NCBI GenBank assembly: GCA_016648135.1
Contig: JADDOH010008048.1
Span: 1-64,000 of the forward strand
Direction of reading: 5' to 3'
DNA length: 64,000 bases
From: Agrypnia vestita
Taxonomy: Eukaryota; Arthropoda; Insecta; Trichoptera; Phryganeidae
The notes under the pieces were generated by a model. That model ran no database searches, had not been told where the DNA came from, and was given only the letters and a program-made list of their open reading frames with translations. Made by a program: the position numbers and the translations under genes. Positions 35,535 to 46,669 of this stretch are shown in pieces (the first letter of the stretch is position 1; each line of letters opens with the position of its first letter).

Positions 35535-35606
35535 GATGGAACCTGGGATCGAACCACGGACCTCTGTCTTACGCGGACAGCGTGTTACCAATTTCACTAT
35601 CCCAGC
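35535..35606 (-). repeat. tRNA-like sequence, probably a SINE head or tRNA pseudogene
   Basis: 72 nt on the minus strand fold as a near-complete cloverleaf: acceptor stem GCTGGGA with TTCCATC (one mismatch), a 3-bp D stem, a perfect 5-bp anticodon stem CTGTC/GACAG, and a T arm with loop TTCGATC. T8, A14, G18-G19 and A21 are in place. The loop CGCGTAA would give anticodon CGT (Thr), but position 33 is G instead of the invariant U. No poly-A tail is seen. A working tRNA is unlikely. Confidence 0.5.
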
Positions 35607-35766
35607 TACTTAATAAATCGTTAATATTTGATAGTTATATGGTTCTCTTTGAATTATTAATTCACTTATTTATATTATTTCATTTTTACTCGGGGAGTAA
35701 TCGACTTATTAAATATTATGGGACTCGTTTCCTTAAATAAATGAAAAATATAAATAACATACAAAT

Positions 35767-35786
35767 ATATATATATATATATATTT
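35767..35786. repeat. (AT)n microsatellite
   Basis: About ten AT units in AT-rich spacer. Confidence 0.8.
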
Positions 35787-36009
35787 TATAAAGCATTTTT
35801 AATTTTTCGATATATATCGAATTTTCTATGTTTAGCATATTAATAATTTTATAAAAGTAAGTGGTTCTGGTATAGCAATTTAAGTTAAATGAAATGTTTA
35901 GTGCTTTGTTCGTCCCTAATTCTTTGTAAACTTCTTTCCATTTAAGAAAGACGACAACACAACGCAATTTGTACGACGCACATTGCGTTGTGTTGGTACC
36001 AAATAATAA

Positions 36010-38145
36010 TACCACATAGACGTGAGGGAGAATAAAGATGTTCTACATATATGTTTTTTATTTTTTGTGTCAAACAGGTATAATTTCTTTTCATCGCTCC
36101 TACTGTAGGCCCAAGTTTTTTAAAAAGTGTTCGAATATGATTCGTATTTTAAATTTAAACCTAAATAAATCTTAAAATTTGGCCGTTTCTTACCACGCAT
36201 ATATTAACTTAACCTGTTTGTCTGTTTATCTGAACCTTATAATCTGAATATTAGTAACGATATTTCACCCGCTTTCCAAAGTCTAATCGAGCTGAAATTT
36301 TGGATTTTCGATGACTTCACTAATCAATTAATCAAAGTCTTGTATGGGAAATAAGTTAATGAGCTCACCAAAAGATGGCGCTGGTTTCCTACCGAAGTGG
36401 GAAAAGCAGAAAATTGTATTTAAAAAATACACCCTTATATTTAAGTGTACTAAAAAGTAAAAAATAATTTTCGAACAAAAAATGTGGGCGCTTTCCCTCC
36501 ATCTATAACAGAATTATGTAATCTATTACAGTATAGTAAGCGACCGCCGAAATTTTTAGGTTTACTTTTTAAGACATTTAAATATAAACATGTTTTTTAT
36601 TTAAATATTTTTTAAAGTAATATAATTTTAAAAAATTGTTGTATCATTAATTATATTGTAAATTATACATATTATATCGGCATATTTGTTGTAAGAAATC
36701 CTGACCTATCCGGACGATTTTCACACTTTGCCGAGACGAGGAATGGTCGCGTTCTGGTGGTGCAACTGTCGTCCTCTTCCATAGCCGCTAGAAAGGCCTG
36801 GTCATCAAATGTCGTGTCATCAACAAATTTCACCAAAGGTCACGAAAATCGACCCTTCTGATTTGTGATAATGGAAAACACACATAATGATGATACTTCC
36901 ATACCTAGTAGTACTACCTACTGACGATGTACAAAAATATGACATTCTGAACTCAAAAAGTAACGCTAAAGGTGACTATCTCGCACCCCGGTGCGATTTG
37001 CTCTAAATCGTTGTCCCTTCCGCCGGCCCTGCGCCGGCTGGAGTACAGCACGCGTGCCGCCAGCGTCCTGGTGTCACCAGATCGCCATAATCCCGCTCCG
37101 GTCCTTAGGATCGGGTGCATTCGTCAGCTCTCGCTAACTCTCGGACAAATTCGTTTTTGATAAACTCGCGGTTCGTGCGCCTGCGGTCCTCAATCTTTTT
37201 TCAGGGGACGCCGCTAGTGACGTCACAGGTTAAAGGCCGCCCTCAAGGAAACCTTAAGACTTCGGCCCTAATCATTTGTATCGCTTCTCTAATGTTTTTA
37301 TTGTATAAAGTAATTTCAAAATGTAAATAAAAATTAAATTAAAAGAGGAAAAAATCTAAATTATTTATATGTAAAATGATCTCATTCATAAACGTCCGGT
37401 CTTGGTAATTTTGGAACCTTATTGATAACTATGTATAAGTAGCATTGAAAACTACTTTTTTTAGTAAGAAATTCTGTTTTCAACATTAAAAAATAGGTTT
37501 TGAAGATATATGACTTAAGTGTGATACGACCGCGGAAGACGAAGCATGATTAGATTAATCAGATACTGGAAGAGGTCTTGTTAGGAGCCTCAACAATTGC
37601 CGAGCTTGCATGCGAAGATGTATGAATGTGGATGACGCGAGAGTTGTATGTCAGGACAGAAGAGTGAGGGCTCCCAGCAGGGAAATGGCGTGATGGTAAG
37701 TTAATTACCAGTTAGTTGGTCTGACGCTCACCTAATGTTCAAGAGATTCTGTATTTCCGGCAGAATCACCCTGTATATAAAAACACGAGCTCTATGTGGC
37801 TTGTGTGCTTTCTACGGGTGCTCCGACACCACGTGGTTCCATTTCGAACTCTTTTGAACCTCTCCCTCCTCCCATGTAGCCCTAACGTGGAACGTGTTTT
37901 TTTTCCTATTAATTCCAGAAGACATTTTTGCTGTTTTCTCTTATTAAAACAATTTTAAAATTATTGGGTATAAAATGAACAAGACATTTTTATAATTAAT
38001 AAGAACAAAAATAAATTGTAATTAAAAAAACATATATAAGGCAATCACATTTGTTGATGATTTATCGATCACATATTCTGTGTTGCATATTAATTGTGCC
38101 AAATTAAATAAAGGAAAGGATTATGTAGCACGTAATAACACATTC
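36010..38145. other. spacer upstream of the RECK promoter
   Basis: No gene supported. It contains a LINE end (37530-37700) and a GC-richer patch at 36970-37250 with a TGACGTCA site at about 37217 and open frames without recognisable domains. Confidence 0.45.
37530..37700 (+). mobile_element. LINE 3' end fragment
   Basis: Matches the end of the relic at 34860-35345: CGACCGCGGAAGAC, then AGATACTGGAAGA, AGCTTGCATGCGAAGATG and TGAATGTGGATGA. Too short and diverged to code. Confidence 0.7.
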
Positions 38146-38279
38146 CTCCTGTAAAATTGCTTTTTTGTAGATACCACAGGCTCTGACCTCCTCCCCACCC
38201 CTCACGTGGCCCAGCGTAACATTCTACTTAACCTCCCTCCCCTAGATCAAGCAACTTAGCTTACGGACGCTCCCTTAAC

Positions 38280-38654
38280 AATTCATATTAAAACCCGCAC
38301 TGGGAGACCCCCGGCCCAACCCGGCCGCGGATTGGGAAGCTCCGCGTCCCGCCCGGCGCCGTTCATTCAGTATTCAGTTTACGGCCGCGCGAGCTGATCA
38401 GTGGCCGCGCGCCGCGCCGAGTCCGCCCACTGACAGCTGACGGCTGACGGCTGACAGTTGACAGTACTCGGCCGACACTCGTCGGGCGACGAATGTGACA
38501 ACCGATAAAAAGCCGGGCATGAATGACCGAAGAACTAAAACAACGCGGTAGTGATGTACAAGTCTGTCGATCGTCGGAACGGCAACATCTTAAATCCGGA
38601 TTAAAAAATAAACTTTCAAAATTTAAGTTTGTTAAGTAGTGTAAATGACCGGCG
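38280..38654 (+). promoter_or_regulatory. CpG-rich promoter and 5' leader of the RECK homologue
   Basis: A GC-rich stretch (38300-38500) with many CpG. Initiator-like TTCAGT occurs at about 38366 and 38375. A short array of CTGACGG/CTGACAG units follows at about 38437-38465. The presumed leader holds upstream ORFs: ATG at 38519 (10 codons), ATG at 38554 (16 codons), and ATG at 38645 overlapping the main start in another frame. This layout suggests restrained translation of the main frame. The exact start site is inferred. Confidence 0.5.
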
Positions 38655-41600
38655 ATGGATCTTCGCAGTGCGGATGTGTCTCAGCGTGACGGGGTGGCCT
38701 CGGTGCCCCGGTACCGGAGTCTGCGGAGGAGACTGCGCCAGTGGAAGTGCGGGGCCTACTGCTGGAGCCTGCTGTCGGCCCTGGTCTTCATCTCCTGCTG
38801 CAGCGCGCAGGGTGAGCCCGAGTCTCCGCTTAATAAATTGACTCAATTAAGGACGTCCAGCAATTTCAATGACGCGCAGCTCCAATTGAGCGCGTCACAA
38901 TTGAGCCGAAACCGCACCGCACTCGTAAATACTCAATTTAAAAAGAAAAGAGGGGTGTTTAAAGGCCCCCCGCACACCGCGCACTGTCAATAATATTGGC
39001 GGGGCTGAAACCCAGCCTTTTACGGTCTCTATGTAAATTCAGACATCTACCAAAAATTAATTTATGATGTTTTTGTAATACATAAAATACATAAAAATGC
39101 TCTTCTCAATAAAAAAAAAAAGTTCCTACTTTTTTAAAGAAAAAAACTGACGTAAAAGTTGACAAATACGCTGATTTTGTGTGTAAAGTCAAACTTCAAA
39201 CGGCCCTCCTGTAAAATTGCTTTTTTGTAGGTACAATAGTTTATGTAGCGATAGTCGATATTATTGTTCAATATTTCAGTATTTATTTTGCTTTCAAGGC
39301 GCGGATCATCGAGGTTTACTGTACTCTATTAAAATGTTACTTAAAATGAGACTGAACAATGTTTGATTAAAATTATTTTCCGTTGAATTTTTGACACCGT
39401 TTAATCAACAATCATATCTTGCTGAATTAACAAATCCTCTCTTTTTGTGTATAAAAATATATAAAGAATGATACTTACCTCAATGCATTTCAGCAGAAAT
39501 TGTCATTTCCTTGTCATTCTTTTTCTATCCTAGTCTAGTATTCATTTCGAACTGCTCGTCCAATGGCTCGATAGATATACAGTTCAACAGCTGTCAGTAG
39601 GTAATATTAATGACTCGTCAATAAATTTTAAACCAAATCAAACTTTACTGAACGGCTCTCAATATATTGAATGTCACTTTTTTGACAATGTTTATCCTCA
39701 AAGGGTCAATATTGTTGATTAATAATATTGATAGTGTGCGTGGGCCTTTAGATGGCACCGAAAAATAAATGGTCAAACCATAATTAATATCATGAATAAA
39801 ATAATATCTTGTACAAAAGCAATTTTATGTAATAGACAAGGTAAATTAACGAAAAACCATAAATTATTTTATTTTAAATTTTAACGCTACAACAGGCCTC
39901 ACCGCCCTCACCGGTAATCGAATTTCATGGTCATGGGAATTACAAATTTTCGACTATACATGAAAAAGCATAATTCCTTCAAATATTATTAAAAAACATA
40001 ACAAAAAAATAACATTAAAAAAATTATAATGTGTGGATGTTCTTTCGGCGGAATCCGTGAACTTTGTATTGTGTAAAGTGATCACTTTAGCCAGCAAGTA
40101 CAGGTCATAAACCTTGTGTCCACCCTATAATTCAGTCCTATATATAAGTCCAGCCTATAAAGACTTACATGCTTCCCATATAAATAGCTTCGTCTCAATG
40201 AGACTTCTATAATTCATCTTAATTAATGAAATTTAACTGTTGAAGGTTTAGTTTCTAGAGTACCTACTAGTGATTGCTTCGCGAATATTGAATCACGAAG
40301 TTACTAGTCTTCGTTAGTTTCGTTACAATCAAACACAAATCAAATCACACAGTTAACTAACGGTTTACTTTAGCTCATCATGGTATATCAATATTCTTTT
40401 ATGAATCTTATGTAATAAGTATCTCAGATAATGGAAAAGTTAAAAACACGAATAAAAAAATATTTTTAGGGTACCTATAAGTAAGTTTTATGTGTTTATT
40501 AGGTTTTATTTAATCGGGTATTTGTCCATGATGTCGCGACTACAAAGGTCAAGTTATCTCCGTTACTGACAGCGTAATTAATGAATCTTTGATATGATCG
40601 GAAATCAATTTAACTCCAGCTCTTCATTAGTAAGACACCGAAGGATCTTTACTTAGGACGACGTTATATGGACAGCCGTACGCCGAGGGAGAGTGAGGTG
40701 GTAGTTAACTCGCAATTTAGTTCAGCGAACACGCAGCCACGGGATCATCCGCTATCGAACCGCCTGTTATTCAAACCCGTCGTAAAGTTAAGCCATGTAT
40801 TCACTAGGGGACAAATTGTCCCTCAACAGCACGCGCGGCATAGAGTCTACGTGACGTTGCAACGTCGTGCACTGTTCCGCGACCTCGCGCACAACATAGC
40901 GCGGCATTTCTACGTGCCGTGGCAACGTTGCCATGCGCACGGTACCCGAGCGTACTCACTGCAACATTCCGCGGAGCGTCAGTACCACGTGGTATGTTTA
41001 CAAGTGAATACGCATGCGCTGTATCTGTCAAGATGACAATGCGGGGAAACGAAATCGTTCTTGAACTCATCGAGCTGTATCGATCGAAGATCGCATAGAA
41101 TGTCCGTCCTTCTTTCTCTTTGCAGTAAATAATTTCGCATTCTCCTCTTTTTCTCCTCTTACTTTTCGATAAACTCATTAACATAAACAGATACGCGGCT
41201 ATCATCATAACCTCATAGGGCGATATATTTCCGCGACGTCTGGAAAACAATAATTATTTGCAAAAAGGACCTTGTTTTTAATAATATTCAATTTACTACA
41301 GTAAAACCTCGTTAATTTGAAATTGCGACCCAAAAAAACATTTCGAATTGCGCGGAACCCCGTTTTCGCCAAATGAGATACCGCAGCTGTCATCCATAAC
41401 CTCATTGGATGACATTTCCGCGACAAGATATGTGAGTCCCGGTGTGTACACGTCAAATGACCGCGTCATTGTCCCCGAAACATGAGCGTAGATGTTGATG
41501 CGACATGTCGAGCGGAATGTTTCGCGATTTGTCCCCTAGTGAATACATGGCTTTAGAAGTACATACTTCGATTACTGTCCGAGTAGAATTTGCATACAGG

Positions 41601-43965
41601 GCCCGTATTTACGGGAAGCTGGGAGCTGGACCCTCTCAACTCTCGGGCTCAGATGTATCTGAGAATGTGACATTTGTAATTTTGAAAATTTACCGACTGT
41701 TGATGACGAATTGTGTGATGAATAACTGACTGAAAAGTTACTGATGACACTCATCATGCGTCTTATAGTCTTCATCGAATTGTATTTAAGTTTGACCTGT
41801 CACCTCGAAACCTAGTCACCAAGAAACTTTCAAACATATAATATGTTATTACTAGCTACAATATAAACCGTCGAAAATGACGGACTTTTTATGTTTAAAC
41901 TAGCTGTAACCCATCAAAAATGATTATACTTTTACATGCCGGTTCCTAAAGAACAAGTATTTACTTATTTATAGCCGACACCCATGAAATAATAATAACG
42001 ACATTTATCAAAATATATGGACTTTTTTATATTTCCCCTACCGGCAGTCAAATGTACTATTATAGCCAGGGCTTAGGCTTTTGTGCTGGGTGAAACATGG
42101 AATGGTTCGCGTCTTTGCTAAGCCCTATATGTACTGTATTTTGCATGTAACGAAGGCTCAGCGGTTATCGCTATCGTTGTCGCCTTCGCGTTTGCTGGCC
42201 CGGGTTCAAGCAATACCATCTGATTGGTATTGGTTCAAGCCCCATCTCCGGCCGTTTAATATCGTTTTTTTAACCGTGAATTCCAACGAAATTACGAACG
42301 TTAGACGAAGTTACGTATACAGACAGACAGACAGACAGACGGATGGAAAGACGGACAGACGACGAAATTATTATGTTTGATATCAGCATTACATTAATAT
42401 AAGTTGTTAGTTTTACATAATTAGTTACAACAAAAAAATATTGCTCATGAAATGAAATCAATCTAAAATGAAAACATTTTTTTTTAATTAACACACATTA
42501 CAATACGAATGTATCCACCGTTTCTGTTAATCTAAATGACCTATGATATCTAATTGCTGAAATTAAACTAAATTTTCTTCTTTTTTTCACAAAATGCCAA
42601 CAAATTTTACATACAATAAATAAAATTATCGGGAATTCGCAGTATATTTGTGTTAGCGTATGAAAAGCGCCACCTGGCAGCGATATCGCGCCAATTAGCG
42701 TAGCGTCTCGGTAGCGTCAATGACGGACATTGTTACCTAGAGAATGATATATTTAGATTTTTTAGCACGGCGGCTACTTTGTGCTATAATATGATTTTTT
42801 AAATATAATTTTAAAAAAAAAATCAATTGAAGGCATTGTATTTCTGCATAATATAGTTTTAGAGTCTTCTTATCGATGCGTGCATTATTTTGAATTTTGA
42901 GTACAGGTACATCGAACTCTGGGCATTAAATGAAATATAATATTTAAGTGTAAAATGATTCATTAACGAGACACGATAAAAAATATTTGTACCTAAATTA
43001 AATCGAGTAGCTTGTTGGTGTAGTTGTTATGACTCTCGCCTAGTAACAGTGGTCATTGGTTCGAGCCCCATTAACGAGTCATAGCTTGTTGTTCTAGTGG
43101 TACCTAAACACTCAAAAAACTATCAAGTGAGTCATATTTTCATAGCATAAACGTTTAGCTTTATTTGAAAATATTTAAAAATAATAAGAATACTGATCTC
43201 CGTATCTATATTTTGCTCTTGAATTAATTAAGGTTTCTCGCATTAATTCTTAAAATTATATAGCATCTCTTTTCCTTACTTTTCATATCAATAAAAATTA
43301 TTGAATGTAAAATATTTAGCAATTTTTATTAATCAATTAGAAAAGACATACAGAAAAAATCAAATTAACGAAAAATATTTTTAATGCCACCGGGACATTT
43401 GACCCGGCGGCATAAAAAAAAATTTTTTCGTTAATTTTATTTTTTCTGTATGTCTTTTCTAATTGATTAATGAAAATTGTTTAATACTTTGTAATTGCAA
43501 CAATAAGAATGTGTTTCCTTTAATATATAAAATATTTAGATTGATAATGCGAAACGCGTCTCAGAAAATTAAAAAGGTAGAACTTAAAAAATAAGTGTTT
43601 TTATTTCCATATGTGAAACCATTTTGTTCCTCGCTCATCTCTTTTAAAACCTTTAGCAAATTTTACCTAATAGATAACGCATTGTAATAAATTGATATTG
43701 TGAATAAATTATGTTTTGGAAAATGTATAATATACTTTTCAAGCTATAAAAATAAAATAATTATATTAAGGACGTAAAATATAATGAATGACAGAGACTT
43801 GATATTTTTTTAAATGATACATTTCAGTTTGAATTTTGCTTACTTTCGTACAAAATTAAAATATTTAAGTGATTCTGATTAAAAAAATAATACTTGCGTA
43901 CCTTTTCAGAAGTGTCCTCGTGCTGTTCCAAGGCCACTGGCTCCTGCAGAACTGTTTGCGAAAAG
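38655..43965 (+). CDS. probable RECK homologue, first two coding exons
   Basis: RECK is a GPI-anchored, Cys-rich protein that inhibits metalloproteases and acts as a Wnt7 co-receptor in vertebrates. Exon 1 (38655-38811, donor GTGAGC) encodes an N-terminal basic region and then a hydrophobic stretch WSLLSALVFISCCSAQ that looks like a signal peptide with a long n-region. Exon 2 (43910-43965, donor GTTTGT) joins in phase 1 and encodes EVSSCCSKATGSCRTVCEK. The CC-x8-CRxVCE pattern is that of the five Cys-knot repeats at the N-terminus of RECK. Later exons were not found; the gene probably continues right of the window or across long introns. Only about 71 residues are seen, so the name is probable rather than certain. 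Intron 1 is 5.1 kb and filled with repeats. Confidence 0.6.
38961..39750. mobile_element. possible TIR element just downstream of RECK exon 1
   Basis: The left end AAAGGCCCCCCGCACAC pairs with the right end GTGTGCGTGGGCCTTT, and both ends continue with ATAATATT-rich sequence (CTGTCAATAATATTGG against TTGATTAATAATATTGATAG). About 790 bp, no coding capacity. No clear target duplication. Confidence 0.5.
40065..40230 (+). repeat. dispersed repeat with GTGTAAAGTGATCACTT core
   Basis: TTGTGTAAAGTGATCACTTT, then CAGGTCATAAACC, then TTCGTCTCAATGAGAC and CTATAATTCA in the same order as at 11930-12150 and 45240-45435. Confidence 0.65.
40791..41552. mobile_element. PIF/Harbinger-like non-autonomous element, copy 2
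   Basis: 762 bp, nearly identical to 33093-33855, flanked by TTA (40788-40790, 41553-41555). Inverted ends as in copy 1. On the minus strand a 148-codon frame (40804-41250) includes SKSKRRKRGECEIIYCKEKE and a following KEGRTF, reminiscent of the basic region before the HARBI1-type nuclease domain; I take it as a remnant of an autonomous parent, not as a gene. It lies in RECK intron 1. Confidence 0.8.
41930..42385 (+). mobile_element. tRNA-related SINE with (GACA)n tail, longest copy
   Basis: A 5' part matching 24597-24745, then an A-box-like AAGGCTCAGCGGTTATCGC and a B-box-like GGTTCAAGCCCC, then a body ending in CGAAATTATTATGTTTGATA. Before the end is a (GACA)n-type run at 42321-42360. Related: 24597-25205 (split) and 57130-57390. 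Confidence 0.65.
42321..42360. repeat. (GACA)n microsatellite within the SINE
   Basis: About five perfect GACA units and then degenerate ones. Confidence 0.8.
43013..43215 (+). mobile_element. tRNA-derived SINE, second copy
   Basis: Begins CGAGTAGCTTGTTGG, has GACTCTCGCC and GGTTCGAGCCCC, then AAACGTTTAGCTTTATTTG. The same family as 29491-29678, with an internal rearrangement around 43080-43130. No poly-A tail. Confidence 0.7.
43320..43525. repeat. head-to-head inverted pair of SINE bodies joined at a T-arm
   Basis: The left half (ATTAATCAATTAGAAAAGAC, then ATACAGAAAAA) is the inverted copy of the right half (GTCTTTTCTAATTGATTAAT). The centre is CCGGGACATTTGACCCGG, which has the symmetry of a tRNA T-arm. 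Comparison with 44295-44491 shows that this body belongs to a tRNA-headed SINE, here present as two copies facing away from the centre. Confidence 0.55.
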
Positions 43966-43993
43966 GTTTGTGTCCTTATTTATCATAATTCAA

Positions 43994-44113
43994 CTTCAAA
44001 CTTTGTTGTCTCTTATCTCCACGACGTCTGTCGACATTTGACCTAAATTTTCTGTCCAAAACTGAATATAGAAGACTCCCAAAAGTATTGGTTACTATCT
44101 ACGAGACTCCCTG
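43994..44113. repeat. partial CAGGGT hairpin element
   Basis: Matches the right arm of the element at 10149-10660: CAAACTTTG, CTTATCTCC, TTTTCTGTCCAAAACTGAAT, ACTCCCAAAAGT, ACGAGACTCCCTG. It begins about 30 bp after RECK exon 2. Confidence 0.65.
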
Positions 44114-44294
44114 TACTTACATATATTGTCAAATAGTTATTGTTACGGATATAAATGTGGCGGAATGGGACAAAATAAAACTATTTTGAAACTGTTTAAA
44201 CTATTTAGAACCGAGGACTGGCCGTTTTAACATTTCCGATGCACCATTCCACGGGTCAACCAATTATAATTTTCAGTACAGTATTTCATATTCA

Positions 44295-44491
44295 AGAACA
44301 CATTCATATTTGTGAAGTTGTAATTTTTCAGAACAAAGTTCTGTGAAATATTTAATAACCAAATTAATTAATCAATTAGAAAGACATACAGAAAAATCTA
44401 ATTCACGAAAAAATATTAGGTTACTACTGGGATTCGAACCCAGGTCACCTCCTTTCCGGGGCCGGTGCTCTGACCACTAAGCTATAGCAAC
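44295..44491 (-). mobile_element. SINE with tRNA-like head (44420-44491) and AT-rich body
   Basis: On the minus strand the head has acceptor stem GTTGCTA/TAGTAAC, D arm GCTTAGTGGTCAGAGC and a perfect T arm CTGGG-TTCGAAT-CCCAG. The anticodon stem does not pair, so it is not a functional tRNA. The body that follows (AGATTTTTCTGTATGTCTTT, CTAATTGATTAATTAATTTG, then CACAGAACTTTGTTCTG) recurs at 43320-43525 and 50881-51055. Confidence 0.6.
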
Positions 44492-44614
44492 CCTCTATGT
44501 TTCCGTGAATATATCGACCATATATGTAGTTCTTATTTTTATTAATTGATTAATTTTTATTTTTGTCCATAGAGCAATCCACTTTTTTTTTTTGATACGG
44601 TAGTTGAAATTACT

Positions 44615-44984
44615 TTGCAATGCCACCAAAGTTCTGTGAAGCATGCGGTGCACCTTATTTATGTGAGAACAACAATCCAAAATAATCGGAAAATAAGAAA
44701 TCTCGAGACATTATTCACCGGTCGGCGGTCCGCGTCTCGGAGGGAGGAAAGGGAGGAAGTGATGGCCGCCGGTTGGTCGGCCCGCGTCTTGCTTCGTAAC
44801 GAGGCGAGGAATTTATTTCACGAGACCTACGGTGGAGAATTCTACACCTAATAAAAATATTCCCCCGAGACTACACCATTGTAGTCGGTGTTGTCGAGTA
44901 CGTGAACTGAATGAAAATTCGGTTTGTCGCCCAAGATTATTTTTCAACGTTACGACCAGGAATAAAATATATTTTTCAAGAGAT
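44615..44984. other. spacer with a GC-rich patch
   Basis: A GC-rich patch (44715-44810) has an open plus-strand frame with no recognisable protein. Nothing else seen. Confidence 0.4.
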
Positions 44985-45435
44985 GTTATACATGTCCCAT
45001 AGTCCCACAGAGACGGAATTATAGCTACATATATTTTTTTTATGGGAAAGTAGATATGGAATTCTTTTTTTTGTGTTCATAGGACTTACGACCTATCTTA
45101 CGGGTGGCTTAAGTGATCATTTTACACAATGTAACGTTCACATTTCTACCCATGATAAAATACCACATCTATTAAACTTTTGGAAGCTGTATATATATTA
45201 ATAAGTTGTAGGTACCTATATATATAATACAACTTCCAAAAATTTTGTAGATGTGGTATTCTGTCATGGTTGTAAATGGTTACATTGTGTAAAGTGATCA
45301 CTTAATCCAGCCGTACGATAGGTCGTAAGCCCTATGGACACCCAAAAAAATACTTCCATACCTACTTATAAAAACCTACCCATAAAAATTATAATTTCGT
45401 CCCTAAGAGACATCTATAATATATCTTGATTAATG
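44985..45435. repeat. inverted repeat built from two GTGATCAC-family copies
   Basis: The arms (44985-45200 and 45225-45435) are inverted copies of the repeat seen singly at 11930-12150 and 40065-40230. Each contains AAGTGATCA(C/T)TT and a form of CTTACGACCTAT / ATAGGTCGTAAG. They meet near 45200-45230 in TATATA-rich DNA next to AACTTCCAAAA words. Confidence 0.7.
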
Positions 45436-46031
45436 ATGTCTCTTTGGATAATCCAGTAGGTACCGTTTTCTTGAAAAAATATTACCAACTCAAAATATTC
45501 AAAAAAAAATTTTTGGTACCCATACATTTTAAGCAAATTCTCATTTCTGATTTCTGTACTGAAAAACTTTACTACAAATATTTATTTATTTGTATTTTGT
45601 TCCGGACCCTTAAAAATGGACCGGTTGGTTGAGCGCTAGCATCCATCCATGCGTTGAAATTTAAAACGAATCGGGAAGCAATGCTTCCTTTGCAAATTGG
45701 TCTTACATTTTATCATCGTACAGATTATACTGCAAGTAATCAGCGTCGTAGGTAATTATGCCGAGCTTTTGTTATCTGACAATGCTCTAGCGAGTATCGA
45801 TACTTTTACAACGCTAATCTGAACCGGTAATTTTTTTTAAACCACCATAGAAAGAAATGGAATTATCCTTTCTTACGTGTATTACGAAAATGCACGAAAA
45901 AATAATCGATGTATGTACCTATATTGACAGCAGAACCCAGTTAGTATGTTGGGTTAGGCTGTAATGTAAACCAGACCATCCCCATAAAGCGAAGTAATGC
46001 TTTCTTAGTTTTTGTATATCTCCTTTGATAT

Positions 46032-46071
46032 CTTCAATACGCCAAAGATATCTCCTTTGGCGTATTGAAGG
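46032..46071. repeat. short perfect hairpin
   Basis: CTTCAATACGCCAAAG and CTTTGGCGTATTGAAG flank a short loop; the adjacent words GATATCTCCTTTG are also repeated. Too short to class. Confidence 0.7.
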
Positions 46072-46520
46072 TAAACTTTTTATTGTAACGGAAGTTATAT
46101 TATGCGGGAAGTAGCGGGTAGCGGAAATGCGAGACCAAGAAACATTAACGCATCCATTAAATTGTCAAGAATGAATCCATTTGAAACTAATGTTCCAGTA
46201 ACATAAATAATGTATTGTCGACTATTTTGACCAATCACAAATATGCTCAATTCAAAAGCTGACGAATGATTGGTTATTGTCGGTATTTTTTAGCAAGCTG
46301 CAAATACACTAAACGACCTAATTGTCAGATATTCGTTTTTAAAACATTCGACATTCAATGCGGCTGTCAAAGTTGTATTCTTCGAAACTTTTGAATATGG
46401 AACCGAAAATTGATAAAACATGAAAATAGGCAGGCACTTGGAACTTTTTTGAAAATGCATACGTTTACTTTTTGAATGAACGATTTATAACTTTATGGTG
46501 ATATATTTCATAGATAATAA

Positions 46521-46669
46521 TAAAACACGACTTGGTATACACCATTAAATATTTATTTTCTTTATACAATAACGTTGTATCCTCCTGAGTCCTGAAACAT
46601 GTAGGGGTGTTTATTTATATTGAATAAAGAAAAAAAATATTTAGTGGTGTATACCAAGTCGTGTTTTAT
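46521..46669. mobile_element. 150-bp MITE
   Basis: Ends AAAACACGACTTGGTATACA and its complement TGTATACCAAGTCGTGTTTT; the pairing continues inward through ATATTTA and CTTTAT words. No coding capacity. Confidence 0.8.

Noticed and set aside
40804..41250. 148-codon minus-strand frame treated as a gene
   Set aside because: It lies wholly inside the Harbinger-like element and the corresponding frame in the other copy is interrupted (only 33106-33372 stays open), so it is at most a transposase remnant.
44420..44491. Functional tRNA gene
   Set aside because: Acceptor, D and T arms pair, but the anticodon stem does not; the attached body recurs elsewhere, which indicates a SINE.
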